A model generated the notes under the pieces. The model ran no database searches and was not told the DNA's origin. It worked only from the letters and a program-made list of their open reading frames with translations. The position numbers and the translations under genes were made by a program. Of a stretch of 64,000 nt of DNA, positions 1-8,590 are shown piece after piece. This DNA is from Caldatribacterium sp051549785 (GTDB taxonomy: Bacteria; Atribacterota; Atribacteria; Atribacterales; Caldatribacteriaceae): the NCBI RefSeq assembly GCF_051549785.1, contig NZ_CP189974.1:186001-250000 (forward strand), given 5' to 3'. Numbering within the stretch: position 1 is the stretch's first letter; each line of letters opens with the position of its first letter.

Positions 1-381
1 CACCCGTTCCTGAATCGCTCTCCTGTTCTTCCAGCCCTGAACGCGAAGGCCGTACGCCACGTTCTCAAAGATGCTTTTGGGGAAGGGATTGGGACGCTGG
101 AAGACCATGCCGATGCGCCGGCGCAAAGCCACAGGATCCACAGAATCCCCGTAGATGTTCTCCCCGTCGAGGAGAATTTCTCCCTGCACCCTGAGGTTTT
201 CGTAGAAATCGTTCATCCGGTTGATGCTCCTCAAAAGCGTTGATTTCCCGCACCCCGATGGGCCAATGATGGCAGTGACCCGGTTTTCCGGAACATCCAG
301 GGTGACGTCATAGAGAATCTGTTTTTCGCCGAAGAAAACGCTGAAATTCCGGATGCTCAGCTTGGTTTTCTCCCCCAGCAT
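1..381 (-). CDS. pstB: PstB, phosphate ABC transporter ATP-binding subunit (C-terminal part beyond window)
   Basis: This is the ATPase of the high-affinity phosphate importer, acting on the inner face of the cytoplasmic membrane with PstC and PstA. The first 127 residues are visible. They contain a Walker A motif GPSGCGKST at about residues 40-48, followed by a PstB-typical SINRMND stretch and the Q-loop in MVFQRPNPFP. The signature motif and Walker B lie beyond the window edge. The ATG at 381 begins one base after the pstA stop codon, so the two are translationally linked. No break is seen in the visible part. The family call is firm; the full length is unknown. Confidence 0.95.
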   Translation of the reverse strand, partial: MLGEKTKLSIRNFSVFFGEKQILYDVTLDVPENRVTAIIGPSGCGKSTLLRSINRMNDFYENLRVQGEILLDGENIYGDSVDPVALRRRIGMVFQRPNPFPKSIFENVAYGLRVQGWKNRRAIQERV

Positions 382-382
382 T

Positions 383-1237
383 TTACCACTTCCTCGCCAT
401 ACGGAATCTCCTCCGCAGAAGGATTGCCGAGAAATTCATAAGGAGCACCAGGATAAGAAGCACCAGAGCCGTTCCATAGGCCAGGGGGATCTGTTTCTCC
501 GGCCTTGTCCCTTCGGTCATCAGTCCGTAAATATGATAGGGAAGCGCAAGAACCCGGTCAAAGGGCGAACGGGGAAGACCCCGGGCGTAGAACGTTGCCG
601 CCGTGAACATGATGGGGGCTGTCTCCCCTGCCACGCGCCCAATGGCGAGGATGAGTCCGGTGAGCATTCCGGGAAACGCGGCAGGGAGCACCACCCTACG
701 CACCGTCGTCCACCGGTCGGCCCCCAGGGCGAGAGAGGCCTCCCGGAAGGATCGCGGCACACTGCGCAGCGCCTCTTCACAGGAAGCAATCACCACGGGA
801 AGCGACATGATGCCAAGGGTGAGCGAGCCGGAAACAATGGACACACCAAAACCGAAGAGCTTGACAAACACTGAAAGCCCAAAAAGCCCGAAAACCACCG
901 AAGGCACCCCGGCAAGACAGTGGATGGCACTGCGGATTGCCTGAACCACAGGGTGAGGGGGAGCGTACTCCACAAGGTACACTGCCGAGAGCACTCCAAG
1001 GGGGAGGGACACCAAGGTACTCCCCAGAACAAGGTAGAGCGTTCCGACAATGGCCGGGAGAATCCCCCCTTCACTCATCCCATGCCGGGGGAAGGAGAAG
1101 AGGAACTCAAGGCTTAAGACCCTTCCACCTCTGAGAGCGATAAAGCCCACCACTACTCCCAGGGCAAGACCAATGACCACCATGGCCAGTCCACAGAGGA
1201 AAAACCAGAACTTTTCCTTCACCTGTCTGGCCTCCAC
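383..1237 (-). CDS. pstA: PstA, phosphate ABC transporter permease
   Basis: This 284-residue inner-membrane protein is one of the two permease subunits of the Pst phosphate importer. It has an N-terminal hydrophobic segment, several further membrane spans, and the cytoplasmic EAA-type loop (LALGADRWTTVRRVVLPAAF) that docks on PstB, followed by GRVAGETAPI, which is typical of PstA. The start is a GTG at 1237, two bases after the pstC stop, and the stop lies one base before pstB. Length is normal for the family. It is part of the minus-strand operon that runs from 10804 to the window edge. Confidence 0.95.
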   Translation of the reverse strand: MEARQVKEKFWFFLCGLAMVVIGLALGVVVGFIALRGGRVLSLEFLFSFPRHGMSEGGILPAIVGTLYLVLGSTLVSLPLGVLSAVYLVEYAPPHPVVQAIRSAIHCLAGVPSVVFGLFGLSVFVKLFGFGVSIVSGSLTLGIMSLPVVIASCEEALRSVPRSFREASLALGADRWTTVRRVVLPAAFPGMLTGLILAIGRVAGETAPIMFTAATFYARGLPRSPFDRVLALPYHIYGLMTEGTRPEKQIPLAYGTALVLLILVLLMNFSAILLRRRFRMARKW

Positions 1238-1239
1238 CG

Positions 1240-2136
1240 CTACCGCCTCCAGAACTCCCGCCGGCCGAAGAGGTTCACCACAAGGTCAAAAAGAAGCGTG
1301 ATGGCAAAAAGCACCACAGCCACTAAAAACAGCACCCGATAGTGCAGGCTCCCCACGGGTGTTTCCGCCATCTCTGCCGCGATGGCGGCAGTCATTGTCC
1401 GGACAGGCTGAAAGAATGATCGGGGAATGAGGGCTGCTCCACCAGCCACCATGAGGACCGTCATGGTCTCCCCGATGATTCGCCCTGCCCCAAGGATAAC
1501 GGCCGCACCAATCCCCGAGGAGGCAGCCGGAACGACCACCTCCTTGATGGTCTCCCAGCGGGTTGCTCCCAGGGCCAGAGCCGCCTCACGGTAGTCCCGA
1601 GGAACAGCCGTAAGGGCATCCTCCATCACGCTCACCACCACCGGAACGGCCATGAGGCCAAGGAGCATCGAGGCCGTGAGGGCCGTGAGACCGGTGGGGA
1701 GGGTGAAAATTTCCCGAAGAAAGGGAGCAAGGAACACCACCCCAAAAAACCCGTAGACCACCGAAGGGATGCCCGCAAGGATTTCAATGACGGGTTTCAG
1801 GAATTCCCGAAGACCCCAGGGACAGATTTCAGCGAGGAACACCGCAGCCAGAAACCCCAGAGGAACGGCAAAGGCAAGCCCACCAAGGGTTACAAAAAGC
1901 GATCCCAGAAGGAGGGGAAGAAGGCCAAACCGGGGTGGCGAGGAAACCGGGTACCAGCGCCGCCCCAAAAAGAACTCCGAAAGGGAAACGTGAGAAAGTG
2001 CAGGAAGCCCCTCTACAAAAAGCACGGCAATAATGCCAAGAATGAAGGCCACCGAAGAGAGCGCGACGAAAAACAGCACAAGGCCGGCAGTATCCTGCGG
2101 TTTTTTGCCCAGACCTCGCTTCCTCCTTTCGCTCAT
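1240..2136 (-). CDS. pstC: PstC, phosphate ABC transporter permease
   Basis: This 298-residue permease partners PstA. It shows a charged N-terminus, a first membrane span near residues 20-45, and the EAA loop LALGATRWETIKEVVVPAA followed by GRIIGETMTV, the PstC version of the motif. It starts 33 bases after the rsmI stop, and the ATG is preceded by a GGAGGGGG run. The usual pstS gene for the phosphate-binding protein is not upstream; rsmI is there instead. The binding protein must be encoded after pstB (outside the window) or elsewhere. Confidence 0.94.
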   Translation of the reverse strand: MSERRKRGLGKKPQDTAGLVLFFVALSSVAFILGIIAVLFVEGLPALSHVSLSEFFLGRRWYPVSSPPRFGLLPLLLGSLFVTLGGLAFAVPLGFLAAVFLAEICPWGLREFLKPVIEILAGIPSVVYGFFGVVFLAPFLREIFTLPTGLTALTASMLLGLMAVPVVVSVMEDALTAVPRDYREAALALGATRWETIKEVVVPAASSGIGAAVILGAGRIIGETMTVLMVAGGAALIPRSFFQPVRTMTAAIAAEMAETPVGSLHYRVLFLVAVVLFAITLLFDLVVNLFGRREFWRR

Positions 2137-2169
2137 CCCCCTCCATTAAACCAGGCTTTGGGGAGAAAA

Positions 2170-3036
2170 TCAACCTTCATCCAGGTTCTCCACTTCTCCC
2201 AAGGCAGAAAGCTGCCGCTTCAAAACGTTTTTTTCAATCCCCAGACCTTCGCTCAGAAGGGCAACAATGTCCTTTTGCGTGAACCCTCGCCTACGCAAAA
2301 GCTCCAAAAGCCGCCCTGGCACCTGGATCTCTTCCTTGCTCTTTGGCGCCCCCTCAACCACGATGACCACCTCTCCCAGAATGTCTCGTCCCTTCAGCAT
2401 CTCTTCTACCTCCGCCACCGTCCCCCGGAGGATTTCCTCGTGGATCTTCGTCAGCTCCCGCGCTACAAGAACACGTCGCCTCTCTCCCGCGATTTCCCGG
2501 ATATCCCCAAGGGTTTTCAGGAGTCTTCTGGGAGACTCATAGAGCACCGTTGCTTGAGGCAAGAAGAGCGCCCTCCTCAGGGTTTCCTCCCGTTCCTTCC
2601 CTTTTCGGGGGAGAAACCCCAGAAAGGTAAAACCGGAGAACGCAAACCCTGAGTACACCACCCCAAGGAGGGATGCCGAGGGGCCAGGGAGGACTTCAAA
2701 GGGAATGCCCTCCTCAAGGAGGCGCAGCACGAGCTCCATCCCCGGGTCCTGTATCCCGGGCATGCCGGCGTCAGAGACAAAGGCGACAACCTTCCCCTCC
2801 CTGACAAGTCGCAGGATGTCCCGGGTGGCCTGGGAAACGTTGTGGGCGTGGTACCGCAAAAGGGGCTTACGGATCCGGTAGGCATTGAGGAGTTTCAGGG
2901 TGACCCGGGTATCCTCACAGGCAATGCAATCCGCCTCCTTGAGCACATCGAGAACCCGGAGGGTGATGTCCCGGAGATTCCCAATGGGGGTGGGGCAGAA
3001 GTATACCTTGCCCCACCCCTCCTTTTCCGGACCCAT
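2170..3036 (-). CDS. rsmI: RsmI, 16S rRNA (cytidine-1402-2'-O)-methyltransferase
   Basis: RsmI methylates the 2'-OH of C1402 in the decoding centre of 16S rRNA using S-adenosylmethionine. The 288-residue protein has the tetrapyrrole-methylase fold signatures: PTPIGNLRDIT at about residues 15-25, CEDTR at 40-44 and SDAGMPGIQDPG further on. The ATG at 3036 follows the htrA stop by four bases; its ribosome-binding site is weak, which fits translational coupling. In Bacillus subtilis rsmI lies just beyond yaaT (ricT), and here it is separated from ricT by the envelope-stress genes. Length is normal. Confidence 0.95.
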   Translation of the reverse strand: MGPEKEGWGKVYFCPTPIGNLRDITLRVLDVLKEADCIACEDTRVTLKLLNAYRIRKPLLRYHAHNVSQATRDILRLVREGKVVAFVSDAGMPGIQDPGMELVLRLLEEGIPFEVLPGPSASLLGVVYSGFAFSGFTFLGFLPRKGKEREETLRRALFLPQATVLYESPRRLLKTLGDIREIAGERRRVLVARELTKIHEEILRGTVAEVEEMLKGRDILGEVVIVVEGAPKSKEEIQVPGRLLELLRRRGFTQKDIVALLSEGLGIEKNVLKRQLSALGEVENLDEG

Positions 3037-3040
3037 GGAC

Positions 3041-4441
3041 TCAGCGCTTCTCTGCCTTCAGAGGCACAAAATACGTCCGTCCACCGCGGTCAATGAGGAG
3101 AAGCACCGTGTCCCCGGGGGTAATCCGGGCCAGAGCCTCCTCCCAGTCGGCAAGGGAAGTAATTTCGGTCCTGTTCACCTCAAGGATGACGTCTCCAGGT
3201 CGGAGACCGGCTTCATCGGCAGGTCCTCCTGCCCGGACACTGACGATCACCACTCCGCGGGTGGTCCGGAGACTGTACCGCTCCACCAGGTCATCGGTGA
3301 TTTCGGCCACCTCAAAGCCCAGGTCCACTTGCTGGATTTCAGGTATCCCGGCACTCGATTCCTTCAGCTCCCCAAGGGTGGCCTCAAGGACCATGCTCTT
3401 CCCATCCCGCCACACCTCAAGGCGTACACGTTCCCCAGGACGGCGAGAACGAATCTCCTGCTGGAGACTGCTTACCGTCGGGACTTCCTTTCCGTCCACC
3501 TTGAGGATGACGTCCCCCCGCTTCAGCCCCGCTTGCTCTGCTGGACTTCCCTTGGAGATGTCCGCAACCAGAGCGCCTTTGGCCTCCGAAAGCCCGAATT
3601 TCTGGGCAAGCTCAGGTGTGAGATCCTGGATGTACACCCCAAGCCAGGCCCGAACAACCTTCCCCTTCTCGATGAGCTGTTCGAGGATGGACTTGGCCAT
3701 GTTGATGGGGATGGCGAACCCAATGCCCTGGGCATAGGGGAGGATGGCAGTATTGATCCCGATGACCTCTCCCCGGAGGTTCAGCAGCGGACCACCGCTG
3801 TTGCCGGGATTGATGGCAGCATCGGTCTGCAGGAAGTTCTCGTATTCTCTCCCTGAATCTCCCGCCGAAATCGGTCGACCTTTGGCGCTCAGGACCCCAA
3901 CCGTGACGGTGTGGGAGAGACCGTAAGGGTTCCCGATGGCGATGACGAACTCACCCACCCGCGCTTTGTCCGAATCTCCCAGGGGAATAGTGGGGAGGTT
4001 ATCGGCGTCGATCTTCACCACCGCAATGTCGGTGAGAGGGTCGGCACCAATGACCTTTCCTTCGTACTCCTTCCCGTCGATGAACGTGACCTTGATTTCG
4101 TTGGCCCCGCGGATCACGTGCTCGTTGGTGAGGATGTACCCATCAGAACGGAACACAAATCCCGTACCGATACCCCTCTGGGGGATTTGCCGCTCAAGCT
4201 CTGGAATGTCCCCAAAGAAGCGACGGAAAAAGGGGTCACTGAAAAAGGGAGCCAGGGGAGAACGGTACACGGCAATACGCAGGGTGTCGATGTTTACCAC
4301 CGCAGGACTCACCCGCTCCACGATATCCGCAACAATATCCGGGTTTTCGGGTATTGCCGAAGCTGCCCACCCGGTGCTTACTGCGGCAAAAAGCACAAGA
4401 ACCAGCACTCCGAAAATGCCCTTAGAGAAGACCCTTCGCAT
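3041..4441 (-). CDS. htrA: HtrA/DegP-family periplasmic serine protease with two PDZ domains
   Basis: This is a 466-residue trypsin-fold protease and chaperone that degrades misfolded envelope proteins. It has an N-terminal signal or anchor segment (about residues 9-27), a protease domain with the triad H108 (TNEHVIRG), D138 (DPLTDIAVV) and S215 (GNSGGP), and two PDZ domains at about 255-345 and 370-460. The ATG at 4441 overlaps the stop codon of the RseB-like gene in the arrangement TGATG, with GGAGG nine bases upstream; a GTG one codon earlier is also possible. It is the effector end of the sigma-E-like cassette at 3041-6426. Confidence 0.95.
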   Translation of the reverse strand: MRRVFSKGIFGVLVLVLFAAVSTGWAASAIPENPDIVADIVERVSPAVVNIDTLRIAVYRSPLAPFFSDPFFRRFFGDIPELERQIPQRGIGTGFVFRSDGYILTNEHVIRGANEIKVTFIDGKEYEGKVIGADPLTDIAVVKIDADNLPTIPLGDSDKARVGEFVIAIGNPYGLSHTVTVGVLSAKGRPISAGDSGREYENFLQTDAAINPGNSGGPLLNLRGEVIGINTAILPYAQGIGFAIPINMAKSILEQLIEKGKVVRAWLGVYIQDLTPELAQKFGLSEAKGALVADISKGSPAEQAGLKRGDVILKVDGKEVPTVSSLQQEIRSRRPGERVRLEVWRDGKSMVLEATLGELKESSAGIPEIQQVDLGFEVAEITDDLVERYSLRTTRGVVIVSVRAGGPADEAGLRPGDVILEVNRTEITSLADWEEALARITPGDTVLLLIDRGGRTYFVPLKAEKR

Positions 4442-5397
4442 CACTCTCGACCTCCTTCTTGGAGAAACGATTCCATGATTTCCTGCCCCACGCGGGGATC
4501 AAGCCCCCCAATGAGGAGGAAGTAGAACCCTTGCTTTTCTGCCGCTACCCGGACCATCCCCCCTTCCTGGACGAGTTGCAGGTACCGGGGGGTGCTGGAC
4601 TCAGAAACCTTGAAAGGGTGCGCACTCTGGAAGAGGATGAAAGAGCGAAGACCATCGCTGTACACGAAGCCGTAGAATTTCTTCCCGCCATCCTGAAGGA
4701 GATAGGCTCGCCGTAACCGGAACCCAGGGGGAACAAAACCAGGAAGGACAAAGGGAGAAGTTCCCGGGAACTTCTCCCTGGGGGATCCAGCACCCAGTAT
4801 CCTGGCGCTCCAGAGTTCCAGAAGGCGGGTCACCTGTGCCACCCAGGGGAAATCAGGGGAAGCGTCGCGGTAGAGCATCCGCCACTCTGTAAGGGGTTCT
4901 CCCCAGGGGGTGTACGTCCTTTGGCCAATCATTTCCCCTCCATCCCCAAAGATGATAGACCGAGCAACCTTTCCCGTCCATCGGGAGATCAGGGCGAGTT
5001 CATCCTCCCGCAGGTCAAAGAAGTAGTTCTCAAAAAGCAACGGCAGGTCCTCCCGCTCAAAAGGAACAAAGGGAAAATCAAGAAGAGGATAAACGCTCTC
5101 CACCTCTCCGCTTCTGAGGTTCACTACGTATCGGGAATGGCCAAAGCGCATGTTCACAACCTCTTCTTCCCCCAGCGTTTTCCAGGCAAACCCCATACCT
5201 TTCAGGAAGAGGACCTCCACAAAGCGTTCCTCGCCTTTCGCAAAGTCCTGCAGTCGCCACACTCCCCAGTAATCCCGAGCTAAAGACGCCTCAAGGACCC
5301 TGTCCACCACAGAACGCGCCTCTTCGGGACTGAGCACCTGCGCAAACCCCGGGAAGACGAAAACCAGGAAAAACGCAAGAGGGAAAAGTAACCTCAT
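4441..5397 (-). CDS. RseB/MucB-like periplasmic regulator of an ECF anti-sigma factor
   Basis: This 318-residue protein has a signal peptide (about residues 1-19), an N-terminal LolA/MucB-like part with many beta-strand patterns, and a C-terminal domain that opens with a VPPGFRLRR segment, as in RseB/MucB. RseB-type proteins bind the periplasmic part of the anti-sigma factor and shield it from proteolysis until envelope damage is sensed. The assignment rests mainly on context: it sits exactly between the anti-sigma gene and htrA, with ATGA overlap at its start. Sequence similarity to E. coli RseB looks remote, so the function is probable, not certain. Confidence 0.75.
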   Translation of the reverse strand: MRLLFPLAFFLVFVFPGFAQVLSPEEARSVVDRVLEASLARDYWGVWRLQDFAKGEERFVEVLFLKGMGFAWKTLGEEEVVNMRFGHSRYVVNLRSGEVESVYPLLDFPFVPFEREDLPLLFENYFFDLREDELALISRWTGKVARSIIFGDGGEMIGQRTYTPWGEPLTEWRMLYRDASPDFPWVAQVTRLLELWSARILGAGSPREKFPGTSPFVLPGFVPPGFRLRRAYLLQDGGKKFYGFVYSDGLRSFILFQSAHPFKVSESSTPRYLQLVQEGGMVRVAAEKQGFYFLLIGGLDPRVGQEIMESFLQEGGRE

Positions 5398-5819
5398 CGG
5401 TACTCACCGGCGAGAAACTCCAGCGTCTCAACCCTGACTTTGCCCCGCGTGAGGACATCCTCACTGAAAGCGGCAAAATGCTCCACGTCGAGGATTTGCT
5501 CCTCAAGAGAAGCCCTCTGCCATCCCCAAAAAACAAGAAGCGCCACAAAAAGGCCGAGGACAGCCACAAGGGCCCAGAGCACCCGGCTTCTCCACACCGA
5601 GCGAAAGGCCCGCTCCAGAGAAAAACTCTCTCCCGGGACAACCCGGGGGGTGATATCCCCCAGTTTCCTGGCTACCGCCCGTACCAGAGCGAATTTCTCG
5701 TACTCTTTTCGGCACAGAGCGCACATCTCAAGGTGCCTCTGCACCTTGAGGTATTCTTCCCGAGAAAGCTCCTCGTCAAGGAAAGCGGAAAGCTTCCTTG
5801 CAACCTCCCGACATCGCAT
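5394..5819 (-). CDS. Membrane-anchored zinc-type anti-sigma factor
   Basis: This 141-residue protein has the anti-sigma zinc-binding pattern C3...H29-x3-C33-x2-C36, then one membrane span at about residues 79-100 and a short extracytoplasmic tail. The cytoplasmic part should hold the ECF sigma factor encoded just upstream. The chosen ATG at 5819 lies five bases after the sigma stop, with GGGGAT as ribosome-binding site; the reading frame stays open upstream to 5954, but that would overlap the sigma gene by 130 bases. The stop overlaps the RseB-like start. The topology is RseA/RsiW-like. Confidence 0.9.
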   Translation of the reverse strand: MRCREVARKLSAFLDEELSREEYLKVQRHLEMCALCRKEYEKFALVRAVARKLGDITPRVVPGESFSLERAFRSVWRSRVLWALVAVLGLFVALLVFWGWQRASLEEQILDVEHFAAFSEDVLTRGKVRVETLEFLAGEYR

Positions 5820-5823
5820 GTTC

Positions 5824-6426
5824 TCATCCCCAAAGCCCCAGAAGCTCATCACCGTACGCCGCCTCAAGGGCTTTCTTGACATACCGGCGCGCCCGGTGGA
5901 GACGGGACCGGACCGTCCCAATAGGGCAACCGATGACCTCACTGGCCTCCTCATAGGAATACCCCATGATGTCGCAGAGGACCATGACCTCCTTCATCTT
6001 GGCCGGAAGTCTCTCGATGCATCTGTAGACGTCCCGGATGACCTGCCGTTTCAAGGCGATGGTTTCAGGACCTTCTCCCTCATCCTCCAGCTGTTCGGCG
6101 AAATCCTCCTCCTCGTCCTCCCGCTCAGCCTGCCAGAAAGCGGAGAAGAACTTCAGGAAACGGTCCTTCTTCTCCCGCTGGCGGTGGATGTTGAGGAGAA
6201 TCGCAGACACCCAGTTCTCAAAGGGGTACCGGCGGTCGAAGCTGTGGCGGTACTGGAAAGCCCGGAGAAAGGCTTCCTGAACGAGGTCTTTTGCCCGTTC
6301 GGTGTTCCCCGTGAGGTAGTAGGCAAACCGGAGGAGATGGGCCTCACACTCTTTCACCTGTGCCTCAAACCAGGCCCGTTCCTCCTCAAGGGTTTTCCCA
6401 AGAGGGAGCGCGTGCTCTTCGGCCAT
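5824..6426 (-). CDS. ECF-type RNA polymerase sigma factor (sigma-E-like)
   Basis: This protein of about 200 residues carries sigma region 2 (AKDLVQEAFLRAFQ and FENWVSAILLNIHR) and region 4 with a helix-turn-helix (GYSYEEASEVIGCPIGTVRS). Between them is an acidic linker. The frame is open back to 6543, inside ricT, but the ATG at 6426 has GGGGTG six bases upstream and gives normal N-terminal length. It heads a sigma / anti-sigma / RseB-like / HtrA cassette, so it very likely controls the envelope-stress response. A GGAACT box just upstream suggests it transcribes its own gene. Confidence 0.92.
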   Translation of the reverse strand: MAEEHALPLGKTLEEERAWFEAQVKECEAHLLRFAYYLTGNTERAKDLVQEAFLRAFQYRHSFDRRYPFENWVSAILLNIHRQREKKDRFLKFFSAFWQAEREDEEEDFAEQLEDEGEGPETIALKRQVIRDVYRCIERLPAKMKEVMVLCDIMGYSYEEASEVIGCPIGTVRSRLHRARRYVKKALEAAYGDELLGLWG

Positions 6427-6445
6427 GTGCATCACCCCATTAGGG

Positions 6446-6473
6446 GATACCGATGTTCCTCCCCCAGAGTTCC
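6446..6473 (-). promoter_or_regulatory. Candidate ECF sigma autoregulatory promoter
   Basis: Between ricT and the ECF sigma gene the minus strand reads GGAACT (6473-6468), a 15-base spacer, then CGGTATC (6452-6446). GGAACTT is the -35 core of many RpoE-type promoters, and the -10 is less well conserved. Transcription would start about 14 bases before the ATG at 6426. This would give the stress cassette its own promoter inside the longer operon. Visual match only. Confidence 0.4.
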
Positions 6474-6478
6474 TTCCT

Positions 6479-7273
6479 CTACAGGAAGTACCTGTTGTAC
6501 TCCTCTTCGGTAATCTCCACTTCCCTGCCGTCCTCAAGCTCAAGGCGGATGCTATCCCTGAAGACGTTCACCTCAAGAATTTTCGCCAGGCCCATGGGGG
6601 TAATCACCTTGCTTCCTTTTTTGGGGAAGCGCAGAAGCAACCTCCGGTAGAGGGGGTACTCAAAGGCCAGGCAGCACATGAGGCGCCCGCACACTCCTGA
6701 GATCTTCGCCGAGTTGAGCACGAGGTTCTGTTCTTTGGCCATGCGGATGGAGATGGGGTCAAAATTCGAGAGGAAAGAGCTACAGCAAAACTCCCGACCG
6801 CACATTCCGTACCCGCCAAGGAGCCTGGCCTCATCCCGCACCCCAAGCTGGCGCATCTCGATACGGGTGCGGAAAATCGCTGCCAGGTCCTTCACGAGCT
6901 GGCGAAAGTCGACCCGATCCTCAGCCCCAAAATAGAACACCAGCCTCCCCCGATCGAGCGTATAGTGGACCTGGAGGAGCTTCATGGGGAGAGCGTACTG
7001 GGCGATGAGTCTCCGGGCGATTTCAAAGGCGTCCCGTTCCTTCTCCCGGTTGATTTCCCACTGGAGCAGGTCCGTCTCTGTGGCCCGCCGAAGAACAGGC
7101 TTAGGAGGCTCGGTCACTTCCGGGACGGTGATGTTCCTCACCACCTCCCCAAGCTCAAGCCCCAGGATGGTCTCCACCACGCACCGTTCGCCCACCTCAA
7201 GGGAAAGCGACCGGGGGTCGAAGTAGTAAACTTTAGGGTTTCCTTCAAAGCGCACACCCACAAGCGGTATCAC
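6479..7273 (-). CDS. ricT: RicT (YaaT), PSP1-domain protein
   Basis: The protein is 264 residues long and has the PSP1 domain with its cysteine clusters CGREFCC and CGRLMCC. In B. subtilis RicT (YaaT) works with RicA and RicF in an iron-sulfur complex that aids RNA maturation by RNase Y; whether that holds here is inference, since ricA and ricF are not in the window. The GTG start at 7273 overlaps the holB stop in a GTGA arrangement, with GAGGTGA six bases upstream. The order holB-ricT is the same as in B. subtilis. Confidence 0.9.
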   Translation of the reverse strand: MIPLVGVRFEGNPKVYYFDPRSLSLEVGERCVVETILGLELGEVVRNITVPEVTEPPKPVLRRATETDLLQWEINREKERDAFEIARRLIAQYALPMKLLQVHYTLDRGRLVFYFGAEDRVDFRQLVKDLAAIFRTRIEMRQLGVRDEARLLGGYGMCGREFCCSSFLSNFDPISIRMAKEQNLVLNSAKISGVCGRLMCCLAFEYPLYRRLLLRFPKKGSKVITPMGLAKILEVNVFRDSIRLELEDGREVEITEEEYNRYFL

Positions 7274-8247
7274 GAGAGTTCACCTCGCAGCGTAAGCAGA
7301 AAGTGAAAACAGGCAACGTCCCACTGAGCATTGGAAAGCATGTCCTCAGAAAACGTTCCCAGAGCTGCCAGAGCCCGCCGGAGTGCTCCAGAATCCAGGT
7401 GGGCAAGCCGTTCCACAAGGCATCGGTCCTCTTGAGAGAGCACCGTCACCCTGTGGTAGCGGTCTCCCAGAAGACGGACAAAAAGGGCATCCCGGAGATA
7501 CCCCGCAAGGAGAGGGAGAATCCGGTGGAGTTCCTCCCGGTGCTGGGAGAGCCAGAAACCAGCCCGGAAAATATCCCCCTCCTGCACCGTCTCGAAGAAC
7601 GACCGTACGGCAAAGAGAGCGTCCTCCATCCCCCGGGCAAGGCGCAGTGCTTCACCAATGCTTCCAGAAGAAACACAAGCGAGAACACGGGCAAGATCCG
7701 GGCTGAGGCCCTCGTGCTCCTCGAGGTACCTTGCCACAAGCTCTTCAGGAAGTGCGGAGAATGCGAGCTTCTGGCAGCGGGACACCAGGGTCCCGGGCAA
7801 AGCCAGAACCTGGGAGGTCACAAGGAAAAGCACCACACCCTCAGGGGGTTCCTCAACCGTTTTTAGGAGACAGTTCGCCGCCTCTTCAGTGAGCTTCTCC
7901 GCCTCATCAATGAGACCGACCCGAAAGGGGGAGAGCACACGCTTGAGGGCAAGGCGCTCGATGAGATCTCGCACCTCGTCAATGCCAATGGTGCCCGTTT
8001 TCGGCGAAATCAGGAAAAAGTCTGGATGGAGGGAGGCGTCAAAGAGCAGGCAACTCCTGCACCGATTGCACCCTGCATCACAGGATTCAGGACAGAGCAA
8101 GGCCTTCGCTACCTCAAGGGCCAGGGTTTTCTTACCTACCCCTGAGGGGCCGAAAAAGAGATAGGCATGATGGACCCTCCGGGACATCAAAGCATGGCTC
8201 AGGAGCTCCTTCTGCATCGCGTGACCGAGAACCCGGGGCCAGAACAT
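7270..8247 (-). CDS. holB: HolB, DNA polymerase III delta-prime subunit
   Basis: This 325-residue clamp-loader subunit helps place the sliding clamp on DNA. It has a Walker A-like GPSGVGKKT at residues 33-41, a zinc-type cysteine set at 52-66 (CNRCRSC), and the AAA+ sensor region with LLKTVEEPPEG and LVSRCQKL. The intact P-loop makes it closer to the Gram-positive form than to E. coli delta-prime. The ATG at 8247 lies five bases after the darA stop; the frame runs 18 codons further upstream into darA but has no reason to start there. Confidence 0.93.
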   Translation of the reverse strand: MFWPRVLGHAMQKELLSHALMSRRVHHAYLFFGPSGVGKKTLALEVAKALLCPESCDAGCNRCRSCLLFDASLHPDFFLISPKTGTIGIDEVRDLIERLALKRVLSPFRVGLIDEAEKLTEEAANCLLKTVEEPPEGVVLFLVTSQVLALPGTLVSRCQKLAFSALPEELVARYLEEHEGLSPDLARVLACVSSGSIGEALRLARGMEDALFAVRSFFETVQEGDIFRAGFWLSQHREELHRILPLLAGYLRDALFVRLLGDRYHRVTVLSQEDRCLVERLAHLDSGALRRALAALGTFSEDMLSNAQWDVACFHFLLTLRGELS

Positions 8248-8251
8248 CGCT

Positions 8252-8590
8252 TTAGAACCGCTCGTAGTACTCGATGGGAATTTCGAAGAGGACGCCCCCA
8301 CCCTTGAGGACTTTGATTTTCTGGGGGACGAAGGGACCGATGGGTTCGTTCACCGGGACGGTAGACTCCACAATCTCCTCACGACGGGCACAGCATTCCC
8401 GGATAATGGCAAGAACGGTCTCTCTGCGGTCTTTATCGACACCGATGAGGAAGGTGGTGTTCCCTTCCCGGAGAAACCCTCCTGTAGAAGCGAGTTTCGT
8501 GAAGGCAATGCCGCGTTCTTTCAGGACATCAGCAAGGCGCAGGGCATCCTGGTCACGCACAACGCAGACGAGAAGCGACGTGGGGGTCAC
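8252..8590 (-). CDS. darA: DarA (YaaQ), PII-like cyclic di-AMP receptor
   Basis: The protein is about 112 residues long. It matches the DarA/YaaQ family through the segments VVRDQDALRLADVL and TKLASTGGFLREGNTTFLIGV, which form the nucleotide-binding T- and B-loop region. DarA binds cyclic di-AMP; its downstream partner is unknown. I chose the GTG at 8590, which overlaps the tmk stop and has AAGGAGG about seven bases upstream; a GTG at 8608 is in frame but would place that ribosome-binding site inside the gene. The tmk-darA-holB-ricT order is the classic Firmicutes one. Confidence 0.92.
   Translation of the reverse strand: MTPTSLLVCVVRDQDALRLADVLKERGIAFTKLASTGGFLREGNTTFLIGVDKDRRETVLAIIRECCARREEIVESTVPVNEPIGPFVPQKIKVLKGGGVLFEIPIEYYERF

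Noticed and set aside
65..253. Open frame of 62 codons on the minus strand.
   Set aside because: It is an alternate frame of pstB, whose true frame is open with all ATPase motifs.
923..940. TGGCAC and ATTGC inside pstA as a sigma-54 promoter.
   Set aside because: Box spacing is one base too long and the site is within a coding region with no gene start after it.
7228..7235. TAAAGTTT on the minus strand inside ricT as a sigma-28 -35 box.
   Set aside because: No GCCGATAA-like box follows at 11 bases.
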